From positions 1 to 64,000 of the forward strand of contig NZ_RWIU01000005.1 in the NCBI RefSeq assembly GCF_003944765.1: a stretch of 64,000 nt of DNA. Direction: 5' to 3'. The position numbers and the translations under genes are program-made. How positions within the stretch are numbered: the stretch's first letter is position 1; each line of letters opens with the position of its first letter. Under the pieces are notes generated by a model that saw nothing but the letters and a program-made list of their open reading frames with translations, did no database searches and was not told the origin of the DNA. The DNA is from Hymenobacter perfusus (lineage in GTDB: Bacteria; Bacteroidota; Bacteroidia; Cytophagales; Hymenobacteraceae). This document shows positions 35,107 through 43,869 of the stretch, piece after piece.

Positions 35107-35931
35107 ATGGCAAATGCTGCTTACTACCTCGCCATTCCCCAGCCCTGCCACGAAGACTGGCGGCAGATGACGTCCACCCAGCAGGGCCGCTTCTGCCAGG
35201 CCTGCCGCAAGGAGGTGCTGGATTTCACCGACATGGCCCCGGCCGATATTCTCCACGTTATCCGCCAGGCTACGGACGGCAGCGTGTGCGGCCGTATTCC
35301 GGCCCAGGTGCTGGAAGAAAGCCGCCGTCAGGCCGAAGCGGCGGTAGCAGGGCCGAACTGGTCACATTGGCCGCAGCTGCGGAGCGCCCGGCGGTGGCTG
35401 GCGGCCGTTGGGCTGCCGCTACTGGCCGCTTCCCCCCTGCTGGCCCGCGCTTTACCGCCCGCACCGGCCACCGTGGCGCCGGGGCCCCGTAGCCGGCCAG
35501 CTACGCTACGGCTGCGGGTGTATGACCCCGCTACCGGGCAAGGGCTGGGTTTTGCGCAGGTACAGCTGTGGCGGGCCGATGCATTACTCCTCACCACCCA
35601 GGCCGAAGCCGATGGCACCGCGCAACTCCCTTTACCCAGTGCCGCCTCCGATTCGCTGCGGCTGGTGGTGCAGGTGCCGGACTACCGCGTGGCGGATGAG
35701 CTGCTGGAGGAACATAGCCTTCACGGTACCCTGGCCATCCCAATGCAGCGCGGAGCCATGCAATTACCTGTAGTTCAGAAGGCAGTGGAGGCCCCACAGA
35801 TGCACCGTATGGAGTGGAGTGGCGGAATCAGCTCCATTGTGATATACGAGCCTACTCCGGTGCAGCGGGTAGCGCAGGCCCCCAAGCGGTTGTTCTGGTG
35901 GCTGCGGCAGCGGCTACGGAAGAACCCGTAA
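35107..35931 (+). CDS. Membrane protein with N-terminal Cys motif and outer carboxypeptidase-like domain
   Basis: A 274-residue protein. The N-terminal cytosolic part has a likely metal site: Cys14-His15 and Cys30-x2-Cys33 in PCHEDWRQMTSTQQGRFCQA followed by CRKEVLDFTDM. This short motif recurs at the front of many Bacteroidota proteins. A single membrane helix follows (about 94-115). The periplasmic part (ATLRLRVYDPATGQGLGFAQ) is a carboxypeptidase-regulatory-like beta-sandwich, and the C-terminus is basic (KRLFWWLRQRLRKNP). The layout suggests transmembrane signalling; the function is unknown. Confidence 0.78.
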   Translation: MANAAYYLAIPQPCHEDWRQMTSTQQGRFCQACRKEVLDFTDMAPADILHVIRQATDGSVCGRIPAQVLEESRRQAEAAVAGPNWSHWPQLRSARRWLAAVGLPLLAASPLLARALPPAPATVAPGPRSRPATLRLRVYDPATGQGLGFAQVQLWRADALLLTTQAEADGTAQLPLPSAASDSLRLVVQVPDYRVADELLEEHSLHGTLAIPMQRGAMQLPVVQKAVEAPQMHRMEWSGGISSIVIYEPTPVQRVAQAPKRLFWWLRQRLRKNP

Positions 35932-36000
35932 AACTCCGGGAGCCAAACGGGCGTTTCTCGCGTTATTACTGCGCTTCCGGTTTCTGCCCCTGCCCTCCCT

Positions 36001-36552
36001 ATGCCCGCTCTTTCCCCCGATCTGCGCAAAGCCCTGCTGGCCCTTCCTGCCAAAGAAAAAGACCAGCTGCTGGCTCGCCTCGTAGCCCAGGATGCTACGC
36101 TGGTGGAGCAGCTTACCTTCCGGCTGCTGGAAGACGACGACGCGCTGGAAAACCGTCGTCACCGCCTGCGCCAGCAGGTGGACGACCCCGTGCGCGGCTT
36201 CCACCAAACCCCCAACGACCTGCTGCACATCACCCGCCAGCTCCAGCAGCGCTTGGCCTACCACGCCAGAATCACAGGTGATACGCTGGGCGAAATAGAG
36301 CTGACGCTACGTCTGCTCACCAACGTGCTGCGCCACCAGCCCGAGGCCACCAGCCGCCTGCACGGCCCCACCCAGCCGCTGCTCCAGCACCTGGCCCGCC
36401 GCACCCAGGAAGTACTCAAAGCCATCGGCAAGTTGCATGAGGACTACCGCGTAGAGTTTGCGCCGGCCGTGCGGGAATTGCTGCCGCTGCTCTACGCCTC
36501 AGCGGCAGCCCCGCTGGCCCGGGAGTTGGGTATTGCCATGAGTTGGGAGTAA
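36001..36552 (+). CDS. Hypothetical helical protein
   Basis: A 183-residue soluble protein, predicted mostly helical. The first 60 residues (LRKALLALPAKEKDQLLARL, then VAQDATLVEQLTFRLLEDDD) look like a short regulatory segment, and the rest has amphipathic helices rich in Leu, Arg and His (NDLLHITRQLQQRLAYHARI). No signal peptide and no known domain was recognised. It lies 69 bases after the Cys-motif protein gene and ends 26 bases before a convergent gene. Confidence 0.75.
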   Translation: MPALSPDLRKALLALPAKEKDQLLARLVAQDATLVEQLTFRLLEDDDALENRRHRLRQQVDDPVRGFHQTPNDLLHITRQLQQRLAYHARITGDTLGEIELTLRLLTNVLRHQPEATSRLHGPTQPLLQHLARRTQEVLKAIGKLHEDYRVEFAPAVRELLPLLYASAAAPLARELGIAMSWE

Positions 36553-36578
36553 GGGAAATACTACTCCCTCACTCAGAT

Positions 36579-37031
36579 TCAATCCAGCGCCCGGAATACG
36601 ATGGGCATGGTGTACGATACCCACACGGGTTGCCCGTGCACGCGGCCAGGCGTCCACCAGGGCATAATGCGCACCAGCCGCAGGGCTTCTTCATCCAGGC
36701 CGCTGCCCAGTCCTCTCACTATTTCCGCGTCGCGGATGCGGCCCTCATCAGTGACAATAAACCGAATGAAGACCCGCCCCGATATGCCGCGCCGCAGGGC
36801 GTCCTCGGGGTACTTCAGCTCCTTGCGCAGAAATTTCTGGAAGGCCTCAGCGCCTCCGGGGAAGGCGGGCATTTCATCGGCCGCGTGATACACGGTGGGC
36901 GCCCCAGCCGGGGCCGAGGCAGCAGGGGCTCCAGCGGCCGTCTGGCTACTTTCCGTGAGGGCCACCGCCTGCGCCCATGTAAAACCCGGCAGCAGCAGCA
37001 GCGCCAGTAAGGGAAGTAGTTTTGCGAGCAT
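36579..37031 (-). CDS. Small exported TonB-domain protein
   Basis: A 150-residue protein with a signal peptide ending GFTWAQ, an Ala-rich linker and a TonB C-terminal domain (AFPGGAEAFQKFLRKELKYP, GRVFIRFIVTDEGRIRDAEI, RIMPWWTPGRVHGQPVWVSY). It has no transmembrane anchor, so it is more likely a periplasmic TonB-like protein than the energy transducer itself. It carries the same domain as the MORN-TonB protein nearby. Confidence 0.88.
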   Translation of the reverse strand: MLAKLLPLLALLLLPGFTWAQAVALTESSQTAAGAPAASAPAGAPTVYHAADEMPAFPGGAEAFQKFLRKELKYPEDALRRGISGRVFIRFIVTDEGRIRDAEIVRGLGSGLDEEALRLVRIMPWWTPGRVHGQPVWVSYTMPIVFRALD

Positions 37032-37214
37032 AGCAGCGGCGTATCTGACGGATGACAGACAAAGCTAGGCTACTGCTTTCCGGCCGGAATGAGCGGAGGG
37101 TTATGATTATATTGTGGAATTGTTGGTAACATACGTCGCATCCTTTTCCCTCCGGAAGCGGTACAGTTCTCAAGGGCAGTTTCTGCCGCTGCTGGCTTTT
37201 TACCCTCTTTTCTT

Positions 37215-37553
37215 ATGGCTACCACTCCCATTCCTGACCACATGCGCGTTCCGGCCAACCTCAGCGCCGAAGCCCTCCAGCACGCCCTGACGGAGCTGGA
37301 TACCAAAATCCGGACGCTGCACAACCGGGCCAATGCCACCACCGCCGGCTCCTCGGCTACTTACCAGCAGCACGCCGAAGCCCTGGAAGCCAAGCGCGCC
37401 CGCCTGGCGGAGCGGCTGCACGCCACCACCAGCCCCGCCGGCACGCTCCCGGCTGCGGCATCTGCTGACGCTCCCAAACAGCACGAATCAACCTGGGAGG
37501 AAGTATGGCGGGGCATCGAAACGCTGCGTCAGGACCTGCGCAATATTATCTGA
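37215..37553 (+). CDS. Hypothetical small protein with coiled-coil region
   Basis: A 112-residue soluble protein. Residues 15-80 are predicted helical (LSAEALQHALTELDTKIRTL, TYQQHAEALEAKRARLAERL). A Pro/Ala-rich linker and a short terminal helix (STWEEVWRGIETLRQDLRNI) follow. No known domain. It is divergent from the TonB-domain gene. Confidence 0.7.
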   Translation: MATTPIPDHMRVPANLSAEALQHALTELDTKIRTLHNRANATTAGSSATYQQHAEALEAKRARLAERLHATTSPAGTLPAAASADAPKQHESTWEEVWRGIETLRQDLRNII

Positions 37554-37567
37554 GCGCGGGGTCAGTT

Positions 37568-37629
37568 CCGGCCCGGCAGGCTGTGCCTGCCGGGCCGGGG
37601 CCGGACGCTCCATTGGGGCGTCCTTTTTT
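37568..37629 (+). terminator. Two adjacent hairpins, the second a terminator
   Basis: CCGGCCCGGCAGGC pairs perfectly with GCCTGCCGGGCCGG around TGT (37568-37598). Then GGACGC pairs with GCGTCC around a short loop and is followed by seven T residues (37602-37629). Confidence 0.85.
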
Positions 37630-37799
37630 TGTATCAGTCGGCGGGCGGACTGTTCGCGGGGTGGCCCTGCCGTTCGGGCGGAAGTTCTGACCACTCGGGC
37701 CGGGAATTTACCGCTCCCGGAAAAGTAGTTTCGGAAGGCGGGCGGAGCGGCTAGGTTTGAATCAGAAATCAACCTCTAACCCTCAGCCACTACCTCGCT

Positions 37800-38744
37800 A
37801 TGAACCTGACCGCCCGCCTCCGCCCCATTTTCGCTGCCCTGCTGCTGGCCGCCTCCGCTACTTCCGCCACTGTGGCGGCACCCGCCCCGACCGCGCGGCT
37901 CACCTTCACCGCCGATACGCCCGCAGCGCACCCCAACTTCACGGTGCGGGTGGTAGGCAAAGGCTGGCCGGTGCTGCTGATTCCGGGCCTGACCTGCCCC
38001 GGCGCGGTGTGGGACGAAACGGTGGCTCATTACCAGAAGCAGTACCAGTGCCACATCATCAGCCTGACCGGTTTCGGCGGGGTGCCCGCCCAAGCCAGCA
38101 CCGACAATATGCTGCTGAACGTGCGCGACCAGTTGCTGGCCTACATCAAAACCCAGAAGCTGACCAAGCCCGTCGTCATCGGCCACAGCCTGGGCGGGTT
38201 CATGGCCCTCTGGATGAGCAGCACCCAGCCCGAAGTCGTGGGCCCGTTGGTTATCGTGGATTCGCTGCCCTTTATCGGGGCCATTCAGAACCCGGCGGCC
38301 ACCGTGGAGCAGGTGCGCCCGATGGCCGAGAACATGCGCCGGCAGGTGGCTGCCGGCCAGCCCAACGCCGCCCAGCAGCGCCAGATGGCCGTTACCATGG
38401 TCACCGATACGGCCCGCATCAGTCAGGTCACGCGCTGGGGCGTGCAGTCGGCGCCGGCGGCCGTGGCCCAGGCTATGTACGATATGTACACCACCGATTT
38501 GCGCGCCGACCTGGCCCGGATTCAGCAGCCGGTGCTGGTGCTGGGCTCTTGGGCCGCTTACCAGAGCATGGGGGCCACCAAGGAAAGCACTAAGGCCATC
38601 TTCACCCGGCAGTACGCCCAACTGCCCCGGCACCAAGTGGAGATGTCGGAAGCCGGCCGGCACTTCCTCATGTACGACGATACACAGTGGTTTTTCCAGC
38701 TTTCGGATGCGTTTTTGAAGCAAAACGCAGTGGCCGGTAAGTAG
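37800..38744 (+). CDS. Secreted alpha/beta hydrolase
   Basis: A 314-residue exported hydrolase. The signal peptide is Ala-rich (to about residue 27). The oxyanion-hole strand is GWPVLLIPGLTCPGAVWDET, the nucleophile is in VIGHSLGGFMALW, the acid is probably near VLVLGSWAAY, and the catalytic His is in EAGRHFLMYD. It is probably an esterase or a similar hydrolase acting outside the cytoplasm. It lies 52 bases upstream of the LytS-type kinase gene and may share its transcript. Confidence 0.87.
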   Translation: MNLTARLRPIFAALLLAASATSATVAAPAPTARLTFTADTPAAHPNFTVRVVGKGWPVLLIPGLTCPGAVWDETVAHYQKQYQCHIISLTGFGGVPAQASTDNMLLNVRDQLLAYIKTQKLTKPVVIGHSLGGFMALWMSSTQPEVVGPLVIVDSLPFIGAIQNPAATVEQVRPMAENMRRQVAAGQPNAAQQRQMAVTMVTDTARISQVTRWGVQSAPAAVAQAMYDMYTTDLRADLARIQQPVLVLGSWAAYQSMGATKESTKAIFTRQYAQLPRHQVEMSEAGRHFLMYDDTQWFFQLSDAFLKQNAVAGK

Positions 38745-38796
38745 GCATTGCCTTATCCCGGCTAACTTACTCCCGCATTCCTCACTGGCCCCATCT

Positions 38797-39915
38797 ATGT
38801 TTTCCTACGCTTCCGTACCTGCTCCCAGCCGTTTGTACTGGCGCGCGCAACTGGTAGGCTGGGCGCTGTACTTCGGCTTCAACGTGGCAATATTCTCGGC
38901 CTTTGGTCGGTTTTCCGTTGAGTTACTGCTGATTGTATCGGCCATTGTACTGCCAATGATGGGGCTGACGCACTGGCTGCGCTACCACATCCGGGCCAAC
39001 GGCTGGGAGCAGCTGGCTCCGCTGCCTCTCACGGGTCGGCTGCTGGTAACGCACGCCGTGCTGTCGGTGCTGAGTCAGGTGGTTATCTGGGCCCTGCTGA
39101 TCTGGGTGGTGCGGCCGGGGCCCGATGGCAAACCCCACGGCTGGGCGCAATTCATTGGCTACGCCCTCAACGTAAATTTTGTACTCTGGCTGTGGTCAGG
39201 CTTTTATTTCGGCTGGCACTTTTTCCACCGCTACAAGCAGGCCGAGGTAAACCAATGGAAGCTGGCCGCCGCCGTGCGCGAGGCCGAGATGCGGACCCTC
39301 AAGGCCCAGATCAACCCGCATTTCATGTTCAACGGGCTCAACAACATCCGGGCGCTGGTGATGGAGGACCCTGCCCGCACCCGCGACATGATTACGCATC
39401 TTTCCGACCTGCTGCGCTATTCCATTCAGCTGAATTCGGCCGAGCAGGTGCCGCTGCGCCGGGAGCTGGAAATTGTGGAGCATTACCTGCAGCTGGAAGC
39501 TTTGCAGCTGGAAGAGCGCCTGCGCTACACCCTCGATGTGGACCCGGCCGCCCTCTACGTGCCCATTCCGCCCATGACGTTGCAGCTGCTGGTGGAAAAC
39601 GCCATCAAGCACGGCCTCGCGCCCCGGCCGGCGGGCGGCTTTATCCACCTCACAGCCCAGCTCAACGACTCCAACACGCTGCACGTCACGGTGCGCAACA
39701 CCGGCCGCTACGAGCCCCGCCCCGGCCACGAGGGCGTGGGCGTGCGCAACGCCCGCGAGCGGCTGCAGCTGCTGTTTGGGGCAGCTGCCCACCTGCACCT
39801 CACCAACGACCCGCACGCCCCCGATACCGTGGTGGCCCACCTGCAGCTCCCGGTCCGGCTGCCCGCCCCCGATCCGGCATCTGCCCGCGCCCTCGCCTAT
39901 CCTCCTTCAGCTTAA
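38797..39915 (+). CDS. LytS/YehU-type sensor histidine kinase
   Basis: A 372-residue membrane kinase with four N-terminal membrane helices (residues 16-142). The cytosolic kinase domain carries the family signature LKAQINPHFMFNGLNNIRAL with phospho-acceptor His175. The N-box is LVENAIKHGLAPRPAGG and the G-box GHEGVGVRNARERLQLLFG. It works with the LytTR regulator 15 bases downstream. The signal sensed is unknown. Confidence 0.95.
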   Translation: MFSYASVPAPSRLYWRAQLVGWALYFGFNVAIFSAFGRFSVELLLIVSAIVLPMMGLTHWLRYHIRANGWEQLAPLPLTGRLLVTHAVLSVLSQVVIWALLIWVVRPGPDGKPHGWAQFIGYALNVNFVLWLWSGFYFGWHFFHRYKQAEVNQWKLAAAVREAEMRTLKAQINPHFMFNGLNNIRALVMEDPARTRDMITHLSDLLRYSIQLNSAEQVPLRRELEIVEHYLQLEALQLEERLRYTLDVDPAALYVPIPPMTLQLLVENAIKHGLAPRPAGGFIHLTAQLNDSNTLHVTVRNTGRYEPRPGHEGVGVRNARERLQLLFGAAAHLHLTNDPHAPDTVVAHLQLPVRLPAPDPASARALAYPPSA

Positions 39916-39930
39916 CCCTGCCTCTATCTG

Positions 39931-40680
39931 ATGAATGCTTTGCTCGTTGATGATTCCCGCCTGGCCCGAACCGAGCTGCGTCACCTGCTGCGTGCCTTCC
40001 CCGACGTGACCGTAGCAGGCGAAGCCCGCCACGCTGAAGAAGCCCGCACCCAGCTACGCGCCCTGCAGCCCGACGTGCTGTTTCTGGACATCCACATGCC
40101 TGGCGAAACCGGCTTTGAGCTGCTGGCATCCCTGGAAACCGCGCCCCACGTCATTTTCACCACCGCCTACGATGAGTACGCGCTGCGGGCTTTTGAGGTA
40201 AACGCGCTGGATTATCTGCTCAAGCCCATTCAGGAAAACCGGCTGGCGGCGGCCCTGGCCAAAGCCCGGGCCAAGCTCACCGCGCCGGTGCCCGCCCTGG
40301 CCCCGGCGGCCGGCCCCGAGCCGGACGAGCCCGCGCCTACCCCGCTCACCGAGCAGGACCAAGTATTTGTGAAGGATGGGGAGCGGTGCTGGTTTGTGCG
40401 CCTGGCGGATATCCGGCTGTTTGAAATCAACGGCAGCTACACCCAGATCTACTTCGAGCAGCACCGGCCTCTCATTCCGCGCACGTTGCAGCACCTGGAG
40501 CAGCGGCTGGATAACCGCGTGTTTTTTCGGGCCAACCGACAGCAGATTATTAACCTAAAATGGGTGGAAAGCATTGAGCCCTGGTTCAGCAATACGCTTA
40601 AAATCAAGCTACGCGGCGGGCCCGAGGTGGAGGTTTCGCGGCAGCAGTCGGTGCGGTTCCGGGAAATGCTGAGTTTGTGA
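39931..40680 (+). CDS. LytTR-family response regulator
   Basis: A 249-residue regulator. The receiver domain has Asp7-Asp8, phospho-acceptor Asp53 in DVLFLDIHMPGETG and Lys in YLLKPIQENR. An Ala/Pro linker leads to the LytTR DNA-binding domain (DQVFVKDGERCWFVRLADIR, GSYTQIYFEQHRPLIPRTLQ, RVFFRANRQQIINLKWVESI). Co-transcribed with the kinase. A small hairpin follows at 40684-40702. Confidence 0.95.
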   Translation: MNALLVDDSRLARTELRHLLRAFPDVTVAGEARHAEEARTQLRALQPDVLFLDIHMPGETGFELLASLETAPHVIFTTAYDEYALRAFEVNALDYLLKPIQENRLAAALAKARAKLTAPVPALAPAAGPEPDEPAPTPLTEQDQVFVKDGERCWFVRLADIRLFEINGSYTQIYFEQHRPLIPRTLQHLEQRLDNRVFFRANRQQIINLKWVESIEPWFSNTLKIKLRGGPEVEVSRQQSVRFREMLSL

Positions 40681-40683
40681 GGC

Positions 40684-40702
40684 AGACTCGAAAACCGAGT
40701 CT
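40684..40702 (+). terminator. Short hairpin after the LytTR gene
   Basis: AGACTCG pairs with CGAGTCT around AAAAC, four bases after the stop. Without a T run it is a weak terminator candidate. Confidence 0.4.
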
Positions 40703-40822
40703 AACATCGGACGGGATTATTCCGTTCTGGGTGAATCCTTTTGAGTTTTATCGGAGTACACGGATGAGTAAGTAGCTGATTCCCGGTTGAATCGGCCTCC
40801 ATTCCACTCGCCACCGTTCTGT

Positions 40823-41086
40823 ATGAAATACGTCCTACTTACCTCTGCCTTTGCACTGCTGCTGCTCGGAACTTCCTGTTCCAGTGAAGATAAAATGTTG
40901 GAACGTCCCAGCCGCTACGGCTCCGTTTCGATGGACCGCGCCAAGCGAGACAACAACAAAGCCCGCTTCCGCAAGGAGCGCAAACCGATTGGTCTGGGCC
41001 TCAACGTAGACCCCAACGCCAAAAACCCCTATAAGTACCGCACCGTGGATGCCCCGAAAAAGTACAAATACGCCAAGCCCCGGTAG
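40823..41086 (+). CDS. Small basic lipoprotein
   Basis: An 87-residue protein with a lipoprotein signal ending LLLGTSC (Cys at residue 19). The mature part is strongly basic and polar (MDRAKRDNNKARFRKERKPI, then KNPYKYRTVDAPKKYKYAKP). No domain was recognised. It is followed by a strong terminator and is transcribed alone. Confidence 0.8.
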   Translation: MKYVLLTSAFALLLLGTSCSSEDKMLERPSRYGSVSMDRAKRDNNKARFRKERKPIGLGLNVDPNAKNPYKYRTVDAPKKYKYAKPR

Positions 41087-41100
41087 CACTTGATGCGCCA

Positions 41101-41153
41101 GCCAAACCCCATCGTTTGTCCCGTGTTGCCACGGCCCGACGATGGGGTTTGGC
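41101..41153 (+). terminator. Terminator of the small lipoprotein gene
   Basis: GCCAAACCCCATCGT pairs perfectly with ACGATGGGGTTTGGC over 15 bases around a 23-base loop. A short T run follows. Confidence 0.8.
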
Positions 41154-41235
41154 TTTTGGCGACACTTGATAAATAGCTACTGCTTGTTTCGCGCGGCGCT
41201 GGAGGTGGCACAGCCATTTCCAGCTTATGGGCCGT

Positions 41236-41934
41236 TCATTTTTCCTTCAGCAGCAGGGCAATGTCCTCTTGCATGCGCTCGGCATCCAGGAGCAGAGTGC
41301 CGTTGTAGAGGCCACGCAGGTGACCGTTGCGGTCTACTAGCACAACATGCTCAGTATGCAGAAAGCGACTGGTATCAGCGGCCGGCGTCAGGCTCTGGTC
41401 GGCGAAGTACTGAGCGCGGGCCAGCTGGTAGATGGCCGTTTTGCGGCCCGTCAGCAGGTGCCAGCGCGTCCCATCAATGCGCCGGCTTCCGGCGTAGGCC
41501 CGCAACACCGACTCTTGGTCATGTTCCGGCATGACGGAATAGGATACGATCCTCAGACCGGATTCAGGGGCAAAATGGCGCAGCACCTGGGCCAGGTTAT
41601 CGTTCATGCGCGGACAGATACCGGGACATTCGGTAAAGAAAAAATTAGCCAGGTACACATGGCCGGCCAAAGTGGCATTGGTCACGGTCTGCCCGCGCTG
41701 GTCAGTGAACCGGAACGGCCCGACTACGTGCAGGGTGTCGGCAGGCGGTTGCCCGGGCGCGTACCAGTGCGGCGTAAAGGTGGCATCGTGGTAAAAAGGC
41801 AGCCGCATGACGGCCTCTTCCTGCCGGGCCGGGGCGCTGGGAGCTGCGGAAGCGGAAGGCGCATCGGAGCGGCAGCCAGCTAGCAGCAGCAGCCCCGCGA
41901 GGCCGCCCGGTAAACAATAGATAGAGGAAAGCAT
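41236..41934 (-). CDS. SCO-family copper chaperone lipoprotein
   Basis: A 232-residue membrane-anchored thioredoxin-fold protein. It delivers copper to cytochrome oxidase or reduces its CuA site. Lipobox LLAGC with Cys21. The copper-binding CxxxC is Cys103-Pro-Gly-Ile-Cys107 in FFFTECPGICPRMNDN, and the third ligand His is in SRFLHTEHVVLVDRNG. The start at 41934 gives the lipoprotein signal. Two 30-base direct copies (41942-41971 and 42007-42036) lie just upstream. Confidence 0.9.
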   Translation of the reverse strand: MLSSIYCLPGGLAGLLLLAGCRSDAPSASAAPSAPARQEEAVMRLPFYHDATFTPHWYAPGQPPADTLHVVGPFRFTDQRGQTVTNATLAGHVYLANFFFTECPGICPRMNDNLAQVLRHFAPESGLRIVSYSVMPEHDQESVLRAYAGSRRIDGTRWHLLTGRKTAIYQLARAQYFADQSLTPAADTSRFLHTEHVVLVDRNGHLRGLYNGTLLLDAERMQEDIALLLKEK

Positions 41935-41941
41935 GCGCAAC

Positions 41942-42036
41942 GGGCAAAAAGAAGATAGTTCAGGCTGTACCGAGCTGATTATGTAGCCAGCCAATGGAGT
42001 ATTCCTGGGCAAAAGGAAGACAGTTCAGGCTGCACC
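41942..42036. repeat. Direct repeat, two 30-nt copies upstream of the SCO gene
   Basis: GGGCAAAAAGAAGATAGTTC (then AGGCTGTACC) at 41942-41971 recurs as a copy with 27 of 30 matches at 42007-42036, with a 65-base period. The first copy ends seven bases before the SCO start codon. Read on the minus strand they contain TATCTTC and GTCTTCC plus TTTTTGCCC. It may be a duplicated promoter or operator. Confidence 0.75.
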
Positions 42037-42091
42037 CGCCTGTACCTTGCGGATGCGGCCCTGTGGTCCGGCCAAGTTGCCGGATTGGCCG

Positions 42092-42703
42092 CTACAACTT
42101 ATCGGTGGCGCAGTGCTTGGCTCCGATAAAGCCGTATTGGCGGCCGTTGCGGGCTTCGTAGTTGGCCCGCAACGTACCATCGGGGAGCCAGAGTTGCTGC
42201 CGGCCCGCTTCCTGGCCGCTGGCGTAGTGGCCGCGCCGGCCGGGCTGCCCATTGGCGTACCACTCTTCCACCAGCCCCTCGTACTGCCCGGCCCGGAAGT
42301 GGCGCCGGAAGCGCGGGCGGCCATCGGGCCACCAGCCTTCCACAAGGCCGTCTTCCCGACCACCCACGTACTGCCGCTGCTCCTGGCGCTGCCCCCGGCC
42401 GTACCATTGCCGAGCTACACCGTGCAGGCGGCCGGCTTGGTAGGGCTTCGTGGCCAGCGTGTCGCCGGCCGGGCTCAGCTCGAAAAGGGTGCCCGTGTAC
42501 AGCTTTCCCTGGTAGGTGAGGGTTTCGGCGGTCAGTTGCAGGCCCGGAGCCTGCACTGGCAGCCGGGCCGGGGAGCCGCCGCAACCAGCCAGCAGGCAGG
42601 TCAGCAGCACTGCCCCGCCAACCGCCCGGGCACACCGGCCGCTACTGCGTGATGGTGCCGGGCGTTCCGAAGAAACCGTCGCCGTTGAGGTAAGGATCGG
42701 CAT
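42092..42703 (-). CDS. MORN-repeat lipoprotein (YwqK-like)
   Basis: A lipoprotein of about 200 residues. The lipobox LLAGC is preceded by RCARAVGGAVLLTC. The mature part contains MORN-2-type repeats (GRLHGVARQWYGRGQRQEQR, REDGLVEGWWPDGRPRFRRH, GQYEGLVEEWYANGQPGRRG). The start is uncertain. ATG 42703 gives a 203-residue product overlapping the end of the YHYH gene by 62 bases. A GTG at 42610 would leave a signal sequence too short to be convincing. Such repeats are found in many exported Bacteroidota proteins; function unknown. Confidence 0.65.
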   Translation of the reverse strand: MPILTSTATVSSERPAPSRSSGRCARAVGGAVLLTCLLAGCGGSPARLPVQAPGLQLTAETLTYQGKLYTGTLFELSPAGDTLATKPYQAGRLHGVARQWYGRGQRQEQRQYVGGREDGLVEGWWPDGRPRFRRHFRAGQYEGLVEEWYANGQPGRRGHYASGQEAGRQQLWLPDGTLRANYEARNGRQYGFIGAKHCATDKL

Positions 42704-43391
42704 TGGTGATGTGGTAGTGGTAGATACCGGTGGGGTAGTCGGTGGTAGCATGCGCGTGCCCGTGATAGGCGTCGAGGCGGGTGTTGAGCACGGCCACGCC
42801 GTTTTCGATGGGACCGTACACCGGGAAGCCATCCAGCAGGAAACCCAGCAGCACGTCGCGGCCCTTGAGCACAGTGAGGAAGGTAGGCTCCACATGGTAG
42901 TGGTACGCGCCGTTGGCTTGCGGATGCCCGTTATACTGATCAAACGAGTTGATTTCGTTGGTCAGCGGCTGGGCTGGCCCGGCATACTGGTTGAAGAAAG
43001 CCACCCCGTTCAGGGAAACGCCAATGCTACCCAGCGGCGTAGCCGATTTCCGGGCAGCCTCCTGCGGGTTCAGCGGTATGCGGTACGTGTAATTCTGCGC
43101 CGTAATCCGATTCGGATTCGCGCGGTAGTCGGCATTGGATCCGTTGTAGGCCTCGTAGTTCGCTCCCGTGTAATAGGGACTCTTGTGGTCGGGTAGGTTG
43201 TTGGTTTTGATTACCACGAAGCTGCCGTCCAGCGTGATAGAGGCGGCACCGTAGATCTTCTTGTACACGGCTGGCACAGCCGGATCTACCGTGACGGGCG
43301 AGGTGGCCGGAGCAGTGTCGTCGGATTTGGAGCAGGCCAACAGGCTCAGCACGCACATGGGGGGCAGCAGCAGGAGCAAAAACGGGCGCAT
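42642..43391 (-). CDS. YHYH-domain lipoprotein
   Basis: A 249-residue lipoprotein with lipobox SLLAC. The mature domain carries the double YHYH signature: GAYHYHVEPTFL and GIYHYHITNADPYLNGDGFF, plus VYGPIENG between. The family is exported and may bind metal through its histidines, but has no settled function. The MORN-lipoprotein gene overlaps its end, and the SCO gene lies downstream on the same strand, so copper or redox handling is a reasonable guess from context. Confidence 0.88.
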   Translation of the reverse strand: MRPFLLLLLPPMCVLSLLACSKSDDTAPATSPVTVDPAVPAVYKKIYGAASITLDGSFVVIKTNNLPDHKSPYYTGANYEAYNGSNADYRANPNRITAQNYTYRIPLNPQEAARKSATPLGSIGVSLNGVAFFNQYAGPAQPLTNEINSFDQYNGHPQANGAYHYHVEPTFLTVLKGRDVLLGFLLDGFPVYGPIENGVAVLNTRLDAYHGHAHATTDYPTGIYHYHITNADPYLNGDGFFGTPGTITQ

Positions 43392-43869
43392 AGGGCAAGG
43401 AATAAAAAGAGGGCCAGATGGAGTAGCAGCGTCACCTGAGCTGAACCGTAGAGCCCGGATATAGGCTGGGGTTTAACTGCCCCTTTCAAAATATAGCCTT
43501 TTTATTGTAGTCGTTGCCGGAACACCGAATCGTCCTGGCAGCGATTCAATGTCCGCCCCCGATATTCAAAACCGCCGCAGTCGGTCCGGAAACCGGAAGC
43601 GCCATTTTGCGTGTGACTAGCGGAACCCGACTGCGCAGACGCCCCGCGTTTTCAACTCGAACCGGCAAACGGCACCCGCATAGACCGCGCCACTGCTTTA
43701 GTGACATAAATGCACGTCAGTTACCGCCGCAACAGCAGTCGAAAAGAAAGCCTTTTCCGTAGGAATACGGTACCAGAGGCCGTAGCTTCATCTACTTTCC
43801 GCAGGCTGAATCCGCTGCTACGGAGCAGTACGTTTACTTTAGCTGAACCCCACCTTTACACTGGCTTCT
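43392..43869. other. Non-coding gap of about 480 bases
   Basis: Separates the divergent YHYH and subtilase genes. It contains a short AT-rich section near 43485-43510 and no convincing reading frame or hairpin. Both promoters should be here; no exact TAnnTTTG box was found. Confidence 0.5.

Noticed and set aside
42704-42943. N-terminal extension of the MORN lipoprotein
   Set aside because: It lies inside the YHYH gene in another frame and has Ser/Thr/Pro-rich shadow composition.
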